Shown one piece after another: positions 46,767-56,484 of a stretch of DNA of 64,000 bases (the stretch's first letter is position 1; the number at the start of each line of letters is the position of its first letter). The stretch lies in contig NZ_JARKMS010000002.1 of NCBI RefSeq assembly GCF_029350945.1, positions 1,011,376 to 1,075,375 of the forward strand, given 5' to 3'. A program made the position numbers and the translations under genes. Under the pieces are notes generated by a model that saw nothing but the letters and a program-made list of their open reading frames with translations, ran no database searches and was not told where the DNA came from. This stretch comes from Maribacter huludaoensis (lineage in GTDB: Bacteria > Bacteroidota > Bacteroidia > Flavobacteriales > Flavobacteriaceae).

Positions 46767-47345
46767 TTATGATGTGATTTCTTTGCGAATACGGCTCAAG
46801 GAATATTTGGTAATACCCAAATAGGTGGCTATATGCTGTAGAGAAACGTTTTTAATTATATGTGGTTTCTCTTGTAGTAAACGTAAATAGCGTTCTTTTG
46901 CTTCATCTGCTATAAACGATACGCGTTCATTTTTAAGGCTAAAATAAGAACTGACTAGTTTTTTCCGACCTTGTTCCCTAAACGGCTCTATGCTATGAAA
47001 TAGTTCTTGAAAGGTCTCAAAATCTAATTGCCAACAATTAATATCCGTCAAGGCCTGTATATTCTCTCTTGTGGGATTGCGAAGAAAAAACGACGACCAG
47101 TCTATTGCAATTTCTCCTTGACCATAAAAGTTGGTAGTAATATCATTTCCTTTCGTGTCATTTACAAAAGAACGGGCAAAGCCACTTTCAATGAACCAAT
47201 AATGGTTTTCAATTTTACCTTCTTTTAACAGATATTCATTTTTTGAAAAGCTTACTTTTTTAAATTTTGGAATAATTATATCTAGCTGGCTTTTTGTAAA
47301 TGTAGCGGTGGAAAATATGTTATTTAAAAAGTGCTTGGTTTGCAT
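46767..47345 (-). CDS. Crp/Fnr-family transcriptional regulator
   Basis: A 192-residue regulator with a cyclic-nucleotide-binding-type barrel (ENHYWFIESGFARSF region) and C-terminal helix-turn-helix (LQHIATYLGITKYSLSRIRKEI). The ATG at 47345 is preferred; an upstream in-frame ATG would add 12 residues without domain match. No FNR cysteines. Such proteins often control a linked small operon, here possibly the DUF1569/membrane-protein pair 99 bases downstream. Confidence 0.83.
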   Translation of the reverse strand: MQTKHFLNNIFSTATFTKSQLDIIIPKFKKVSFSKNEYLLKEGKIENHYWFIESGFARSFVNDTKGNDITTNFYGQGEIAIDWSSFFLRNPTRENIQALTDINCWQLDFETFQELFHSIEPFREQGRKKLVSSYFSLKNERVSFIADEAKERYLRLLQEKPHIIKNVSLQHIATYLGITKYSLSRIRKEITS

Positions 47346-47564
47346 TTTAAGTTTGTTTTCAATGACCCTGCCGGAGTACAATTTTCAGTATCTAAGCTAA
47401 GGATAAAATAATACTCATTAGTTATCTTTTAGTTATTAATCTTAATAAGAAATTCTCTTATAGTTCATTGAACTAAACAGGCACAGCCATAGGCATAAAT
47501 GAAAATTTCAAATAAGTATTAAAATAGAAGACAATAGATTATTTTGAAAACTAGTACTACTGGT

Positions 47565-48662
47565 CTAAAGTTTACTTTTCCATTGCTTGTAAAAGTCTTC
47601 AATTATTAATTTATCATCTGCGGACAATTCTTGTGACTTTAAAAAGTAATATACCCTACGGGCTATTAGAAAATTATCTGTTTTTAAAAGCGTGGTTAAT
47701 TGTGAAGTGGTTTTGCTCGTAATTAAATTCTTTTCATTTAAAATACTTAAATAGAGATCAATTTCTTGATAGCTGAATTCAGATATCAAAGAATTTATTT
47801 TATTGATAAAGGCAGTATTTACTTTTTGGTCAGTGTGTAAAATATCGGTTAAGTATAAAATCCTATTTGCAGAGTTGGCTATAGGTAATAATTGTTCGGC
47901 ACTGTATTGGTATATATTGCCTGGAGCACTATTCCAGTATCGCATACTGGCTCTCAATAGTTCAGGATTATTTCTTATTGCGTTTAAAATGGCAGTGACC
48001 GTATTATCTGAAAACTCTTTTTTTCTAGTTAATTGTTCAAGTGCAAAGAGCTGATAATCCTCTTTACTTAAAAAAGATAACAATTGCTTGGTGGAATACG
48101 AGTTTCCGGTAATATCTCTAATGTGCCGTTTTACATCTCCGTGAGCCCAATGCCATAGGGAATAGCAGGTCCAGACCGCTCCTTTTACATAAGCCGATTT
48201 TTCTAGCAAAATGGTTTCACCGGACATTGCATCTACACCTTCACTGCCTACCGTTCCTACAATTTCATCTTTATAAACGTCTTTTAGAGCAGAATTTTCA
48301 TTCTTTAATATTCTATGTAATTTTTTGTAATCATCTTCGGTAAAACTTTCGCCTTCAGATTTTTCCAGAGCTACATCATCAGGTAGCACAAGTTTGCTAA
48401 AGCGTCCCAGTTCATCCCAATAAATGCGAACTACGTCTATTCTACATTGATTATCGCCACAAACTACAGATTCTACATCCATGTAAAACTCATGTGGTAA
48501 TGCTTCTTCATTGGTTATTTCTACCAATGTGCAAGCAACAGGTTCAGTAAAACTGATGCCTTTATGAATAACATGTAATGCATGTTTGATCTCATCTGTA
48601 GAAATATTGTTGACCCATAGAAAAAGGCAAAAAAATGTGGCGAAATAGATGATGTGCTTCAT
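47565..48662 (-). CDS. Exported protein of unknown function
   Basis: A 365-residue protein with a signal peptide (about 1-20) that I do not recognise. The N-terminal half is mixed alpha/beta and has two nearby cysteines in ESVVCGDNQCRID plus one earlier (PVACTLVE) and one later (AVWTCYSLWHWAHG); the motif SAYVKGAVWTCYSLWHWAHG suggests a metal- or flavin-redox link but proves nothing. The C-terminal half is helical and repeat-like. It begins 14 bases after the Tat-type FAD oxidoreductase gene ends, so the two are one operon and may act together outside the cytoplasm. Confidence 0.7.
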   Translation of the reverse strand: MKHIIYFATFFCLFLWVNNISTDEIKHALHVIHKGISFTEPVACTLVEITNEEALPHEFYMDVESVVCGDNQCRIDVVRIYWDELGRFSKLVLPDDVALEKSEGESFTEDDYKKLHRILKNENSALKDVYKDEIVGTVGSEGVDAMSGETILLEKSAYVKGAVWTCYSLWHWAHGDVKRHIRDITGNSYSTKQLLSFLSKEDYQLFALEQLTRKKEFSDNTVTAILNAIRNNPELLRASMRYWNSAPGNIYQYSAEQLLPIANSANRILYLTDILHTDQKVNTAFINKINSLISEFSYQEIDLYLSILNEKNLITSKTTSQLTTLLKTDNFLIARRVYYFLKSQELSADDKLIIEDFYKQWKSKL

Positions 48663-48676
48663 ATGTTATATCCAAG

Positions 48677-50632
48677 TTAACTATAACATCTTACTTCAAA
48701 TAATTTGGCATGATCTGCGCCATAGGTACTTTTTAAATTTATACGGACCGCTGTGGTCTCTATGGTTTCAAAATTGAATTTGATCAAGCGGGTTCTGTTT
48801 TTATCTATACTACCTATTTTAACCCAATTACCATCTATACGAGCTTCTATATCCAAGGATTGTAGTAGTTCCTTTGGAACCTTAGTGGTATACACATCAT
48901 TTTCTAAGCTATCTCTACGTAGCATTAAATTTCGTTTTACATTGGTATCACATTTTAACTCAAGCTGTGAGATATTTATACGGTCATCCCATTCAATTTG
49001 AACATGCGCAGGTAGTCCGTCAGATTGCCAGTGATGTGGTTTGTCATTGTAGTCTCTGGACCAACCATCGTTCAATAGTTGTGCATTGCCAGAAGATGTA
49101 CTAGAGCCAAATATCAATGCTGCTCGTTTAACCAAATCTGTGCTGTCATTTGCAGGTCTGTTGGGAATAAATGCATCGTCCCTTATCAATTGCTCTTGTA
49201 AATCGTTAATATGTGCGTTACCTAAAATACGCGGTAGCACCTTCTTTTTTACACACAAGGCAGCCGCAGTGCCTACTGCTTGCCCTTCAAGCGCACATGT
49301 AGCCATAATTCGCGAAGAGGACAAGGCTATATGAGTCTGACTAATATTTCTGCCGGCAAATAACAGATTTGGAACATTTTTAGAATATAGGGAACGAAAT
49401 GGTATTTGGTACGGCTCTTCAAAATCTTCATGAAAGTAACTGGGCGGTTCTTTAAGATTTTCAATTCCGCCAGGGTTGTGTTCATCCAAGGACCAACCGC
49501 CAAAGGCCACTGCATCTTTAAACTGTTTGTTCTTCAACAAATCTGGTTCGCTAAGGATATAATCACCAATAAACCTGCGGCTTTCTCTTTTGCCGGGTAA
49601 TGAAGAAACCCAATCTAAAGCATAGTTTTCTGTTTCAGGGAATTTACCTGAGTTTTTCATATAGTCCCAAACCCCATAGGCATATCCTAAAAGTTTATGT
49701 TTGTTATCTTCAAATTCACCAATTATATCTTCATCACTACCTACCTCTACCCACCAAAAACCTAGTTCAAAAGGTTTTAACTGTCTTCCTTTATGAGATT
49801 TTTCCGCGTCATATTTAAGGGTGAAATGTGGCGGTTCAAAAGGCATAGGTCTACCCATGTCTTTTGAACCCAATAGTACGGTAGAGCCCATTTGCCAGCC
49901 ATCTGCCTCTTTGGGTGCATATTTCTCGTTAAATTCAGAAGAGGCTTCTCTTCCGGTTCTATATAGTGCACCGGCGGTAGCACCTAGTAGGCCGTCACCA
50001 GAGCAGTCTATGAAAATTTCTGCTTCAATGGTAAATTCTGTTTCAGTGGTCAATTGCCAGCAATATGCGGCTTTAATTTTACCATCCTCTGACATTACGG
50101 ACCTAATTGCCGTGGTATTCAATTTAAGATGAAGGTTTTCTTCTTTGGTAATAAAGTCGTAAAGAATATGGTCCCAAACAGGGTAGGAGTCTTGTGGGTT
50201 ATGAAAGCGATTGTGTAAAAGTATCTCCTCTATGATACCGGTTTCCCTTTCTGGCAAACCGTTTCTTAAGTGATTTACTCCGTTAAGGTGAACACGGATT
50301 TCGCTTGAAGAATTACCGCCCAATACGGGGCGATCTTGAATTAAAACTACCTTAGAACCGTTTCTTGCAGCTGCTATTGCGGCACACATGCCTGCAGCTC
50401 CACCACCTATTACGGCAACATCATAAGTTTCCGTTTTACGTCTGTCCGGTCTTGGCTTTTTGCCCGTGCCCATTTGGTGCCATTGATTGGGGTCTGTATT
50501 TCCAAATGGTTTTTCTGTTGAAGTACCTGTACTATTTACTTTTTCCGATTCGTTGGAATATCCGGTCAGCGGTATAACACTTGCACCTAGGGTTGCTTTT
50601 ACAGATTTTTCAAAAAACTTTCTTCTTTTCAT
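48677..50632 (-). CDS. Tat-exported FAD-dependent oxidoreductase with C-terminal carbohydrate-binding-like domain
   Basis: A 651-residue protein. The N-terminus MKRRKFFEKSVKATLGAS looks like a twin-arginine signal. The FAD-binding motif VAVIGGGAAGMCAAIAAARN and GGNSSSEIRVHLNG place it in the FAD_oxidored (PF12831-like) group, with the second flavin contact near LLFAGRNIS. The last about 170 residues form a beta-sandwich (ending VRINLKSTYGADHAKLFEVR) that resembles a discoidin/F5-8-type domain. Such proteins are common near glycan-use genes in Bacteroidota; the substrate is not deducible. Co-transcribed with the exported 365-residue protein. Confidence 0.82.
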   Translation of the reverse strand: MKRRKFFEKSVKATLGASVIPLTGYSNESEKVNSTGTSTEKPFGNTDPNQWHQMGTGKKPRPDRRKTETYDVAVIGGGAAGMCAAIAAARNGSKVVLIQDRPVLGGNSSSEIRVHLNGVNHLRNGLPERETGIIEEILLHNRFHNPQDSYPVWDHILYDFITKEENLHLKLNTTAIRSVMSEDGKIKAAYCWQLTTETEFTIEAEIFIDCSGDGLLGATAGALYRTGREASSEFNEKYAPKEADGWQMGSTVLLGSKDMGRPMPFEPPHFTLKYDAEKSHKGRQLKPFELGFWWVEVGSDEDIIGEFEDNKHKLLGYAYGVWDYMKNSGKFPETENYALDWVSSLPGKRESRRFIGDYILSEPDLLKNKQFKDAVAFGGWSLDEHNPGGIENLKEPPSYFHEDFEEPYQIPFRSLYSKNVPNLLFAGRNISQTHIALSSSRIMATCALEGQAVGTAAALCVKKKVLPRILGNAHINDLQEQLIRDDAFIPNRPANDSTDLVKRAALIFGSSTSSGNAQLLNDGWSRDYNDKPHHWQSDGLPAHVQIEWDDRINISQLELKCDTNVKRNLMLRRDSLENDVYTTKVPKELLQSLDIEARIDGNWVKIGSIDKNRTRLIKFNFETIETTAVRINLKSTYGADHAKLFEVRCYS

Positions 50633-51075
50633 TTTGAGTCAATAGGTTGAGTTGATTGTTAGTTGTTCGGTATATTTTATGAACTGTGGTTGAAAAAATA
50701 TTTGGACCAATAATTAAAAAAATATTGATTTAAATAAATTGATAGGATTTCTTTTTTGTAAAATCTTAACTAGAATAATAGTTAAGCACACATTCTTTCT
50801 ATATAATCCGTAGTAGTAATAATAAGAAATTTTAAATTTTCTTTTAAGGAGGGAAATTGAATTACCGTACTTGTCTAGTTTTTTATCAGAAATTTTAGCT
50901 GAATTTTTAATTTAGAATCATGTAAAACCAAGTTACAGTTGTTTTGGTTGATGTGAATTCACAAAAAACTAGTGTTAATTATTAAGATTTGGTAAAATAG
51001 TTAGAGTGTTATTTGTAAAACTGCAGGTTTGTAAGAAGGTATATGAATAATAAATGAATTGTAAGATTTAAATAT
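50633..51075. other. AT-rich intergenic region without a gene
   Basis: This 443-base gap lies between two minus-strand genes. I find no open frame with coding character, no tRNA and no convincing terminator. The part nearest 50632 must hold the promoter of the FAD oxidoreductase, but no exact TAnnTTTG box is seen on that strand. Confidence 0.6.
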
Positions 51076-51999
51076 CTATAATTCATTCTTTATTCTCTCG
51101 ATACCTTCACGATAGGTGGTAACCTTAAAATCTGGAAATCTATTTTTAAACTTGGTAGAAATAAAAATATTATGATGTCTATACCTAGGCAGTAATTCCT
51201 GTAATTCTTTAAGTTGCGAATTAAAGAGACCGCCAATTGTAAATGCACTTTTTGGAACAACGGAGTATTTAAACGACTTTCCAAAAATTTCGGATGCCAT
51301 AGCTATAAATTCCTTGTAGGTTGGTCTGGCATCATCACATGGCAAGTGCCAAGTTTGGTTATATGTATCTGGGGAGTTACCGATCAAAGCCATGGCCTTA
51401 CTCGCATCCGGAGTCCAAATTAATGTTCTTAAAGTATTGTCTTTTATAAATACCTTAAGTTTCTTCTCATTTTTAATATTGTTAAAAATGATTTCGTTGG
51501 TTATACTCTGGGTTTTACCGGGACCATAAAATTCTGGAGCTCTACAGATAACAGCTTCTAACTGGCCTGATTTTATTTCTGCCAAAAGCATATTGGCAAT
51601 TTCTGCCCTTACTTTTCCTTTTGGTCCAACAGGTGCAAATTTACTTTCTTCGGTTAAAGGAGTATCGTTCTGTGCATACATATAGGTATTATCAAAGAAG
51701 ACTAGTTTTACTTGGTGCTTCTTGCATGCATCTATTACATTATGCATCATTGTAGAAAATTGGTCTACCCACATTTTGGTATTCATGGGCAGACCAACTG
51801 TTAGATATGTAATTTCACTCCCTTTTACGGCTTCTTCGGTTTCTTTTTTGAGAAGTAAATTAGCTGAAAAAAGTACGTCGGTATTATTAACCTTTTTAGG
51901 GTTTCTACTGACAAGCCTTATGTTAGAAGTGTACTTTTTGTTAAGTTCTTTTGCTAATTCAATTCCTATTTGACCATTGGCGCCAAGTATAGTGTGCAT
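51076..51999 (-). CDS. NAD(P)-dependent epimerase/dehydratase-family protein
   Basis: A 307-residue Rossmann-fold protein of the extended short-chain dehydrogenase type: MHTILGANGQIGIELAKEL is the nucleotide-binding start (GxxGxxG variant) and Asn/Tyr of the active-site area lie in DNTYMYAQNDTPLTEES. The Met nine codons upstream is rejected because the Rossmann strand would not begin at the N-terminus. Sugar, quinone or hydroxyketone substrates are possible. It follows the DUF2147 gene by 8 bases. Confidence 0.82.
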   Translation of the reverse strand: MHTILGANGQIGIELAKELNKKYTSNIRLVSRNPKKVNNTDVLFSANLLLKKETEEAVKGSEITYLTVGLPMNTKMWVDQFSTMMHNVIDACKKHQVKLVFFDNTYMYAQNDTPLTEESKFAPVGPKGKVRAEIANMLLAEIKSGQLEAVICRAPEFYGPGKTQSITNEIIFNNIKNEKKLKVFIKDNTLRTLIWTPDASKAMALIGNSPDTYNQTWHLPCDDARPTYKEFIAMASEIFGKSFKYSVVPKSAFTIGGLFNSQLKELQELLPRYRHHNIFISTKFKNRFPDFKVTTYREGIERIKNEL

Positions 52000-52007
52000 A
52001 AACCTTG

Positions 52008-52427
52008 TTATTGCTTTCTTATCCAATATTGGGTTCTTCCCAATAATGAAAACCCTAAATAACCTCTAACTTTTAACTTGTTAGGTTCTTCAAGTTCTAA
52101 GTAACACTTATATACTTTACCGTTTTCGGGATCTAGAATGGTACCATCATTATATTCATCACCATCCTTTTTTATATCCTCAATAATTACCAAGCCTCTA
52201 ATTTTTTGACCTTTTTTAGCCCCTTTACAGTTTTCACAAACTTTGTCTGCATCACTTTTATAGCTATTTACTATTTTGGCAAAATAGGTGTCGTTGGTTT
52301 TATAAATTTCTATGAGTGCCTTTTTCTCATTGGTCTCGTCATCATAGGTTTCCCATTGACCTGTAATTGTTTGTCCGTAGCTGATAAAGCTTATTGTCAT
52401 TACTAATAGGAAGAATAGATTTTTCAT
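52008..52427 (-). CDS. DUF2147 exported protein
   Basis: A 139-residue exported protein (signal peptide about 1-18, ending SYGQ) of the DUF2147 family: TGQWETYDDETNEKKALIEI at the start and GYLGFSLLGRTQYWIR at the end are the family's conserved blocks. Two cysteines in CENCKG are within a loop. Function unknown for the family; probably periplasmic. Upstream neighbour of the epimerase-like gene in one transcript. Confidence 0.86.
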   Translation of the reverse strand: MKNLFFLLVMTISFISYGQTITGQWETYDDETNEKKALIEIYKTNDTYFAKIVNSYKSDADKVCENCKGAKKGQKIRGLVIIEDIKKDGDEYNDGTILDPENGKVYKCYLELEEPNKLKVRGYLGFSLLGRTQYWIRKQ

Positions 52428-52567
52428 GTTTTGTGCTATTTTTTAGTTTCAATTTTACTTGTCTGTTGTCAGTTTCAGCCGAAACTCCAGAGAACAAAGA
52501 TGGTAAAAAATATAGATAATCTGTCCATGAATACTATTTGTTGAAGCTATTTGCTGAAAACTTGTGG

Positions 52568-53161
52568 TTATTGGAACGTCGAAAATTTTTCCTTTTTAAT
52601 TGCACGCCAATCTTCTTTTATAATACTGAAATATACATCATTTCTGCTCTGACCATTTTGGTCAATGTAGTTGTTTCTGAAAATGCCTTCTTTTGTGGCG
52701 CCTAATTTTAAAATAGCTTTTTGTGACCTAATATTTTCTTCATCTACACTGAACTGAATTCTTCTAAAACCTACAGTTTCAAATCCGAATTGTAAAAGCG
52801 CATATTTACAAGCATTGTTGAGCCCTGTGCCCTGAAATTTTTTTCCATACCAGGTCCAACCAATTTCACACTTCTCACTTGCACTATTAATATAACCGTA
52901 TCTGGTGCTACCGGCAACTTGGTTGGTTTCTTTATCAATAACTAGAAAAGGATAGCAAATTCCGTTTTGTTTGTCCGTGGCGGTATTAAAGATATAATTG
53001 CTAAAATCTTCATCATTTTTCATGTGCATTCCCATGAACTTCCAAATAGAATCATCGAATATTATTTCTTTAAGTTCCTGGTGCCGTCTATGGTGAAAGG
53101 GTAGTAACATTACTCTTTCATTTTCTAGTTGTATATCTGTATTTAAAATAGCAACGTTCAT
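52568..53161 (-). CDS. GNAT-family N-acetyltransferase (RimJ/RimL-like)
   Basis: A 197-residue acetyltransferase: substrate-side start LENERVMLLPFHH, acetyl-CoA-binding stretch IGWTWYGKKFQGTGLNNACK and late VDEENIRSQKAILKLGATKEG, the pattern of RimJ/RimL-type enzymes that acetylate protein N-termini or small amines. Length is normal. It stands alone, with non-coding sequence on both sides. Substrate unknown. Confidence 0.88.
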   Translation of the reverse strand: MNVAILNTDIQLENERVMLLPFHHRRHQELKEIIFDDSIWKFMGMHMKNDEDFSNYIFNTATDKQNGICYPFLVIDKETNQVAGSTRYGYINSASEKCEIGWTWYGKKFQGTGLNNACKYALLQFGFETVGFRRIQFSVDEENIRSQKAILKLGATKEGIFRNNYIDQNGQSRNDVYFSIIKEDWRAIKKEKFSTFQ

Positions 53162-53325
53162 ATTATTTAAAGCATTGGATAAGCTTTAAATATAGCGTAT
53201 GTGGGGCAGGAGAAGATTTTTTTAAGGTTTTATAATTTATTTCAGTGGTAATGTCAGAAAGTGAACGAGCCTTTTTAATATAGTATACCTCTCAAAACCT
53301 ATATTTTTATGAAACAAACAACCAA

Positions 53326-53865
53326 CTAATTTTTGGTTTTAGCTGTTCTTTTACTCTTTTGTTTTTGTTTAAAGAAATCTTTTTCTGCTATGTAAATGGT
53401 TTTGTTTACTTCACAAAAAATAACGGATTTTTCTTTATTGGTTAGCTGCGTTTTTTTAATTACCGTAATTTCTTTCTTTTCGGCTACTTGTTCTTTAATG
53501 TCGGAAAGTTCTTTCTCTGTAAAATTGAAATCTGCATATAGGTTTTCTTTTGCAGGTTTCTTAAAGAGTATTTCTGCAGATTTATCCCAGACTACATAGT
53601 CATTTCCCATAATGCTCAGTAGTTGAATCATAGGGATTGGGTCTACGGCAGAGAACATACTACCGCCAAAAATGGAGTTTACGTAGTTCTTGTTCTTATA
53701 ACTAATGGGGATGATAATCTTTACATGCAATAGATTTTCTGAAACCTCTATTATTTTAGCGGTACTTCTTCTATACATTGGCGATAAATTAAAGCCAAGT
53801 CTAAATATGGTATTCTTCTTAAGTACTTTAGAGGCTAAAGCTTCTATTTTCTGGTAAACGGACAT
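53326..53865 (-). CDS. DUF4442 hot-dog-fold protein, possible thioesterase
   Basis: A 179-residue protein of the DUF4442 family (PaaI-like hot-dog fold): the central helix segment FGGSMFSAVDPIPMIQLLSI is characteristic. The basic tail (KQKSKRTAKTKN) is low complexity. It is the third gene of a minus-strand operon after a CrtA-like gene and an unknown gene, 16 bases downstream. Acyl-CoA thioesterase activity is only a family guess. Confidence 0.82.
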   Translation of the reverse strand: MSVYQKIEALASKVLKKNTIFRLGFNLSPMYRRSTAKIIEVSENLLHVKIIIPISYKNKNYVNSIFGGSMFSAVDPIPMIQLLSIMGNDYVVWDKSAEILFKKPAKENLYADFNFTEKELSDIKEQVAEKKEITVIKKTQLTNKEKSVIFCEVNKTIYIAEKDFFKQKQKSKRTAKTKN

Positions 53866-53881
53866 ATGTAATTACTAATTT

Positions 53882-54757
53882 TTATATAACCCTAAAATCG
53901 GACTTCTTTTTTATGTTATACGTAAATTTTAGAACCCTTAAATTATATAGAGTAAGAGTCTGTATAGCAGTAACTTTTTTGTTTTCTGAACTGACTACTA
54001 GTTTATCTTTAAATGAGCGTATAAATTTAGTCCATAAATTTCCTTTAGCGTCATTTAATAAAAAGTAAAAACCAGCATCCCCAATTTTCTTACCTGATGA
54101 ATTTAATATGAGTTCTCCATTTTTACCCACCTTCGGGTTCAATATAACTGTTGCATTACCATGTGGTAAAGGAAATATAGCTTTGATACAATTAACGCCG
54201 ATAGGTATTTTACAAACTTCATAAACACCAGAATATACCACTTGACCAGAATTTTTGAATGTTCTCAACCAAATTGTCCGTTTTACTTCTTTTGTTTTAT
54301 CATCTACTAAATTAATAATTTCACTTTTTAAAACTTCAGAGTTTTTATTGAATCCTGTAGGTATATTCAGCTGCTGAATTCGATTGCTAAATAAAATTTT
54401 TAGCAAACCTCCGAACAATTTAAAAATAGGATTCCATTTTACTACTAATTCAAAGTCATAGTTACTTGTGTTTTCGTAAAAGTCGATGACATTTTTATTT
54501 AATCTTTTATATTCTTCTTTTGATAGATTAAACTGATTAATAGATTGTAATAAACCTTTGTCAACTTGCTTATTATCTATTTTAAGATTTTCAATTTCTG
54601 CTAATTGTTCAATAAATTTTATACCAATGCCGTTAGTTTTACCGAAAGGTCCCAAAAGCCATTGGTAATCTGCAGGTCTAATTTTTTTACCAAATAGAAT
54701 TACCCATTGCTGAGTAATCCAATCTTGAAAGTTTTGTTTTAAAGATGCAAATGCCAT
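53882..54757 (-). CDS. Protein of unknown function between CrtA-like and DUF4442 genes
   Basis: A 291-residue protein I do not recognise. The first 130 residues are helical, the rest predicted beta-rich (IWLRTFKNSGQVVYSGVYEV, VILNPKVGKNGELILNSSGK). No signal peptide, membrane helix or catalytic motif. Its start directly follows the stop of the CrtA-like gene, with no gap, so the two are translationally coupled. Repeated aromatic residues and its partners suggest work on a hydrophobic substrate, which is weak inference. Confidence 0.7.
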   Translation of the reverse strand: MAFASLKQNFQDWITQQWVILFGKKIRPADYQWLLGPFGKTNGIGIKFIEQLAEIENLKIDNKQVDKGLLQSINQFNLSKEEYKRLNKNVIDFYENTSNYDFELVVKWNPIFKLFGGLLKILFSNRIQQLNIPTGFNKNSEVLKSEIINLVDDKTKEVKRTIWLRTFKNSGQVVYSGVYEVCKIPIGVNCIKAIFPLPHGNATVILNPKVGKNGELILNSSGKKIGDAGFYFLLNDAKGNLWTKFIRSFKDKLVVSSENKKVTAIQTLTLYNLRVLKFTYNIKKKSDFRVI

Positions 54758-55477
54758 TTACTCAAATTTATTTAATTGAGCTGTGGGTATGAAATTTTGT
54801 CGCCCCTTCCATTCTCCAAATTCAGAAATTGGCTTAAAACGTAGTGTGCTAAATTCAAAATGAAAATCTTTTCTATCTCTCTCTTTCATGGCATTTAAAT
54901 GTCTTTTTGGTTTAGGCATATTGCTATGGCCATGAACCATGCTGGTCATTTCTTTTTCAGTTTTCCAGATTGAAAATGTCGATACTGTATTAGGTAATTT
55001 AATAGAAGCCAAAGAAAGTAGAGTACCAGAATGGTCTCTAACCAGTTTTTCTACAGGTCTGCCCCATTTTAAAAATCTCGGTATGGCAAAAGGTTTCATT
55101 CTTGCAATGGTAACAGCGACTACCGCAGATGATTCATTCTCCAATTTTGTCTTTTCTTTCGGAATTTTGAATCCCTTAATTTTTCCCCATTCTCTCATAA
55201 ATTCTAAGCGAACATGCCAACCTTTCTTTAAAATGTTACCGAATTTTTCATTTTGAAAATAGTTCTCAAGCGCCTTTTCATTTTCCCATTGTGCAAAAAC
55301 GGCAACTTGAGTTATTAGAAATCTAGAAGTAGATATGATAGGTGAGCCTAATGTCATGGCAGACATATATTCAGCATGAACGAGACCTTTTGTTTTCTTA
55401 TCTATTGGGTTAGTAAAAACTCCCTTAATTGCCAAAGCAAATGGTATTTTGACAAGATGATAAGAAAATATAGTCAT
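54758..55477 (-). CDS. Spheroidene-monooxygenase-like (CrtA-family) protein
   Basis: A 239-residue protein resembling CrtA, the carotenoid (spheroidene) oxygenase, over its length: an N-terminal ferredoxin-like strand block, the central KPFAIPRFLKWGRPVEKLV, then TVSTFSIWKTEKEMTSMVHG and a C-terminal FEFSTLRFKPISEFGEWKG. It is far from the carotenoid operon at 5271-8934 and in an operon with an unknown and a DUF4442 gene. It may ketolate or hydroxylate a carotenoid, or be a generic monooxygenase relative. Confidence 0.72.
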   Translation of the reverse strand: MTIFSYHLVKIPFALAIKGVFTNPIDKKTKGLVHAEYMSAMTLGSPIISTSRFLITQVAVFAQWENEKALENYFQNEKFGNILKKGWHVRLEFMREWGKIKGFKIPKEKTKLENESSAVVAVTIARMKPFAIPRFLKWGRPVEKLVRDHSGTLLSLASIKLPNTVSTFSIWKTEKEMTSMVHGHSNMPKPKRHLNAMKERDRKDFHFEFSTLRFKPISEFGEWKGRQNFIPTAQLNKFE

Positions 55478-55535
55478 TTTATTTATTGTTGAATACTCGT
55501 AATCAAAGCGTTAATTTGTGTTTGTCGATACTATG

Positions 55536-56297
55536 TTAAGTACTCAAATCCGTGTCTTCCCAGCTAATACCCTTAGAAACCATATAAGTTAATGAATGTC
55601 TTCTTTCGTGAATAACACCACCATTGCCCATCGGGTCAAAACCTGAGGGTACGGTATCACTGCCAAGCTGGGCACTTCTTACGGCATTATGCAGACAATA
55701 GAATAAGTCTTCTTTCTGCATCAATTCTTCTTCTGAAACAATAGTTTTTTCTTTTAACCATTCTACTATAATGCCATCTAATTTGCATGTATAATTACTT
55801 AAAATATCTTGCATAAGTTCGCCTGACATCATCTCACCTGTAATTTCGGGTTCTCTGTAACCAAAATACCAAGCTAAAGGCCAAGCGTTTTCAAATTTCC
55901 AGCCAATGGCGTTTCTGCCCTGTACATCATCTCTTGGTAATTCTAAGATTGCAATTTCATCTTGGGTCATGAAATCTTCAAGGTTGTTATTTTCAATAAA
56001 GCTTAAAATATGATGTTTAGGTAAACTTTCTTCAGGTACCATTAACCAAAGTACCAATGCTTTTATAGCATGCAGCCTTTGTGCAATTTCTATAGCTGGT
56101 CTTAGTTGACGGCCTAATTCTGTGGGTAAGGATATGGTAGGTTTAAAGCCCGCATTAAAGCAGATATCTAAGTTTTTTCTCCTTAAATCTGTCATCCAAG
56201 CAATATCGTTATAAGATTTTGAGTCAGATTGGTATGTTACCTTAGTTTTTTGCTCTTCTTTATCTTTTGGGCCGAACAGCTTTTTGAAAATTCCCAT
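55536..56297 (-). CDS. DUF4272 protein
   Basis: A 253-residue cytoplasmic protein of the DUF4272 family: RRKNLDICFNAGFKPTISLP near the start, then helical blocks with AWPLAWYFGYREPEI, and a tail with VIHERRHSLTYMVSKGISWE. The family is of unknown function, often in toxin-immunity-type neighbourhoods; here there is no toxin nearby. Stands alone. Confidence 0.82.
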   Translation of the reverse strand: MGIFKKLFGPKDKEEQKTKVTYQSDSKSYNDIAWMTDLRRKNLDICFNAGFKPTISLPTELGRQLRPAIEIAQRLHAIKALVLWLMVPEESLPKHHILSFIENNNLEDFMTQDEIAILELPRDDVQGRNAIGWKFENAWPLAWYFGYREPEITGEMMSGELMQDILSNYTCKLDGIIVEWLKEKTIVSEEELMQKEDLFYCLHNAVRSAQLGSDTVPSGFDPMGNGGVIHERRHSLTYMVSKGISWEDTDLST

Positions 56298-56484
56298 AGT
56301 ATTATTATTGAAGTTTTATTTTCTAACGTTTATGAATATTCTTTGTTGTAGACATGTTCAAAATAGTACGTTAGGATGAATAAGAGGATGCCATTGGTAT
56401 TTGGTCTTGCAACTTTTTGTAAATCGATCAACTAAACTTTTAAACAATTTTCTGGATTTAAAAATTCGCGTTCACTTTTTAAAA

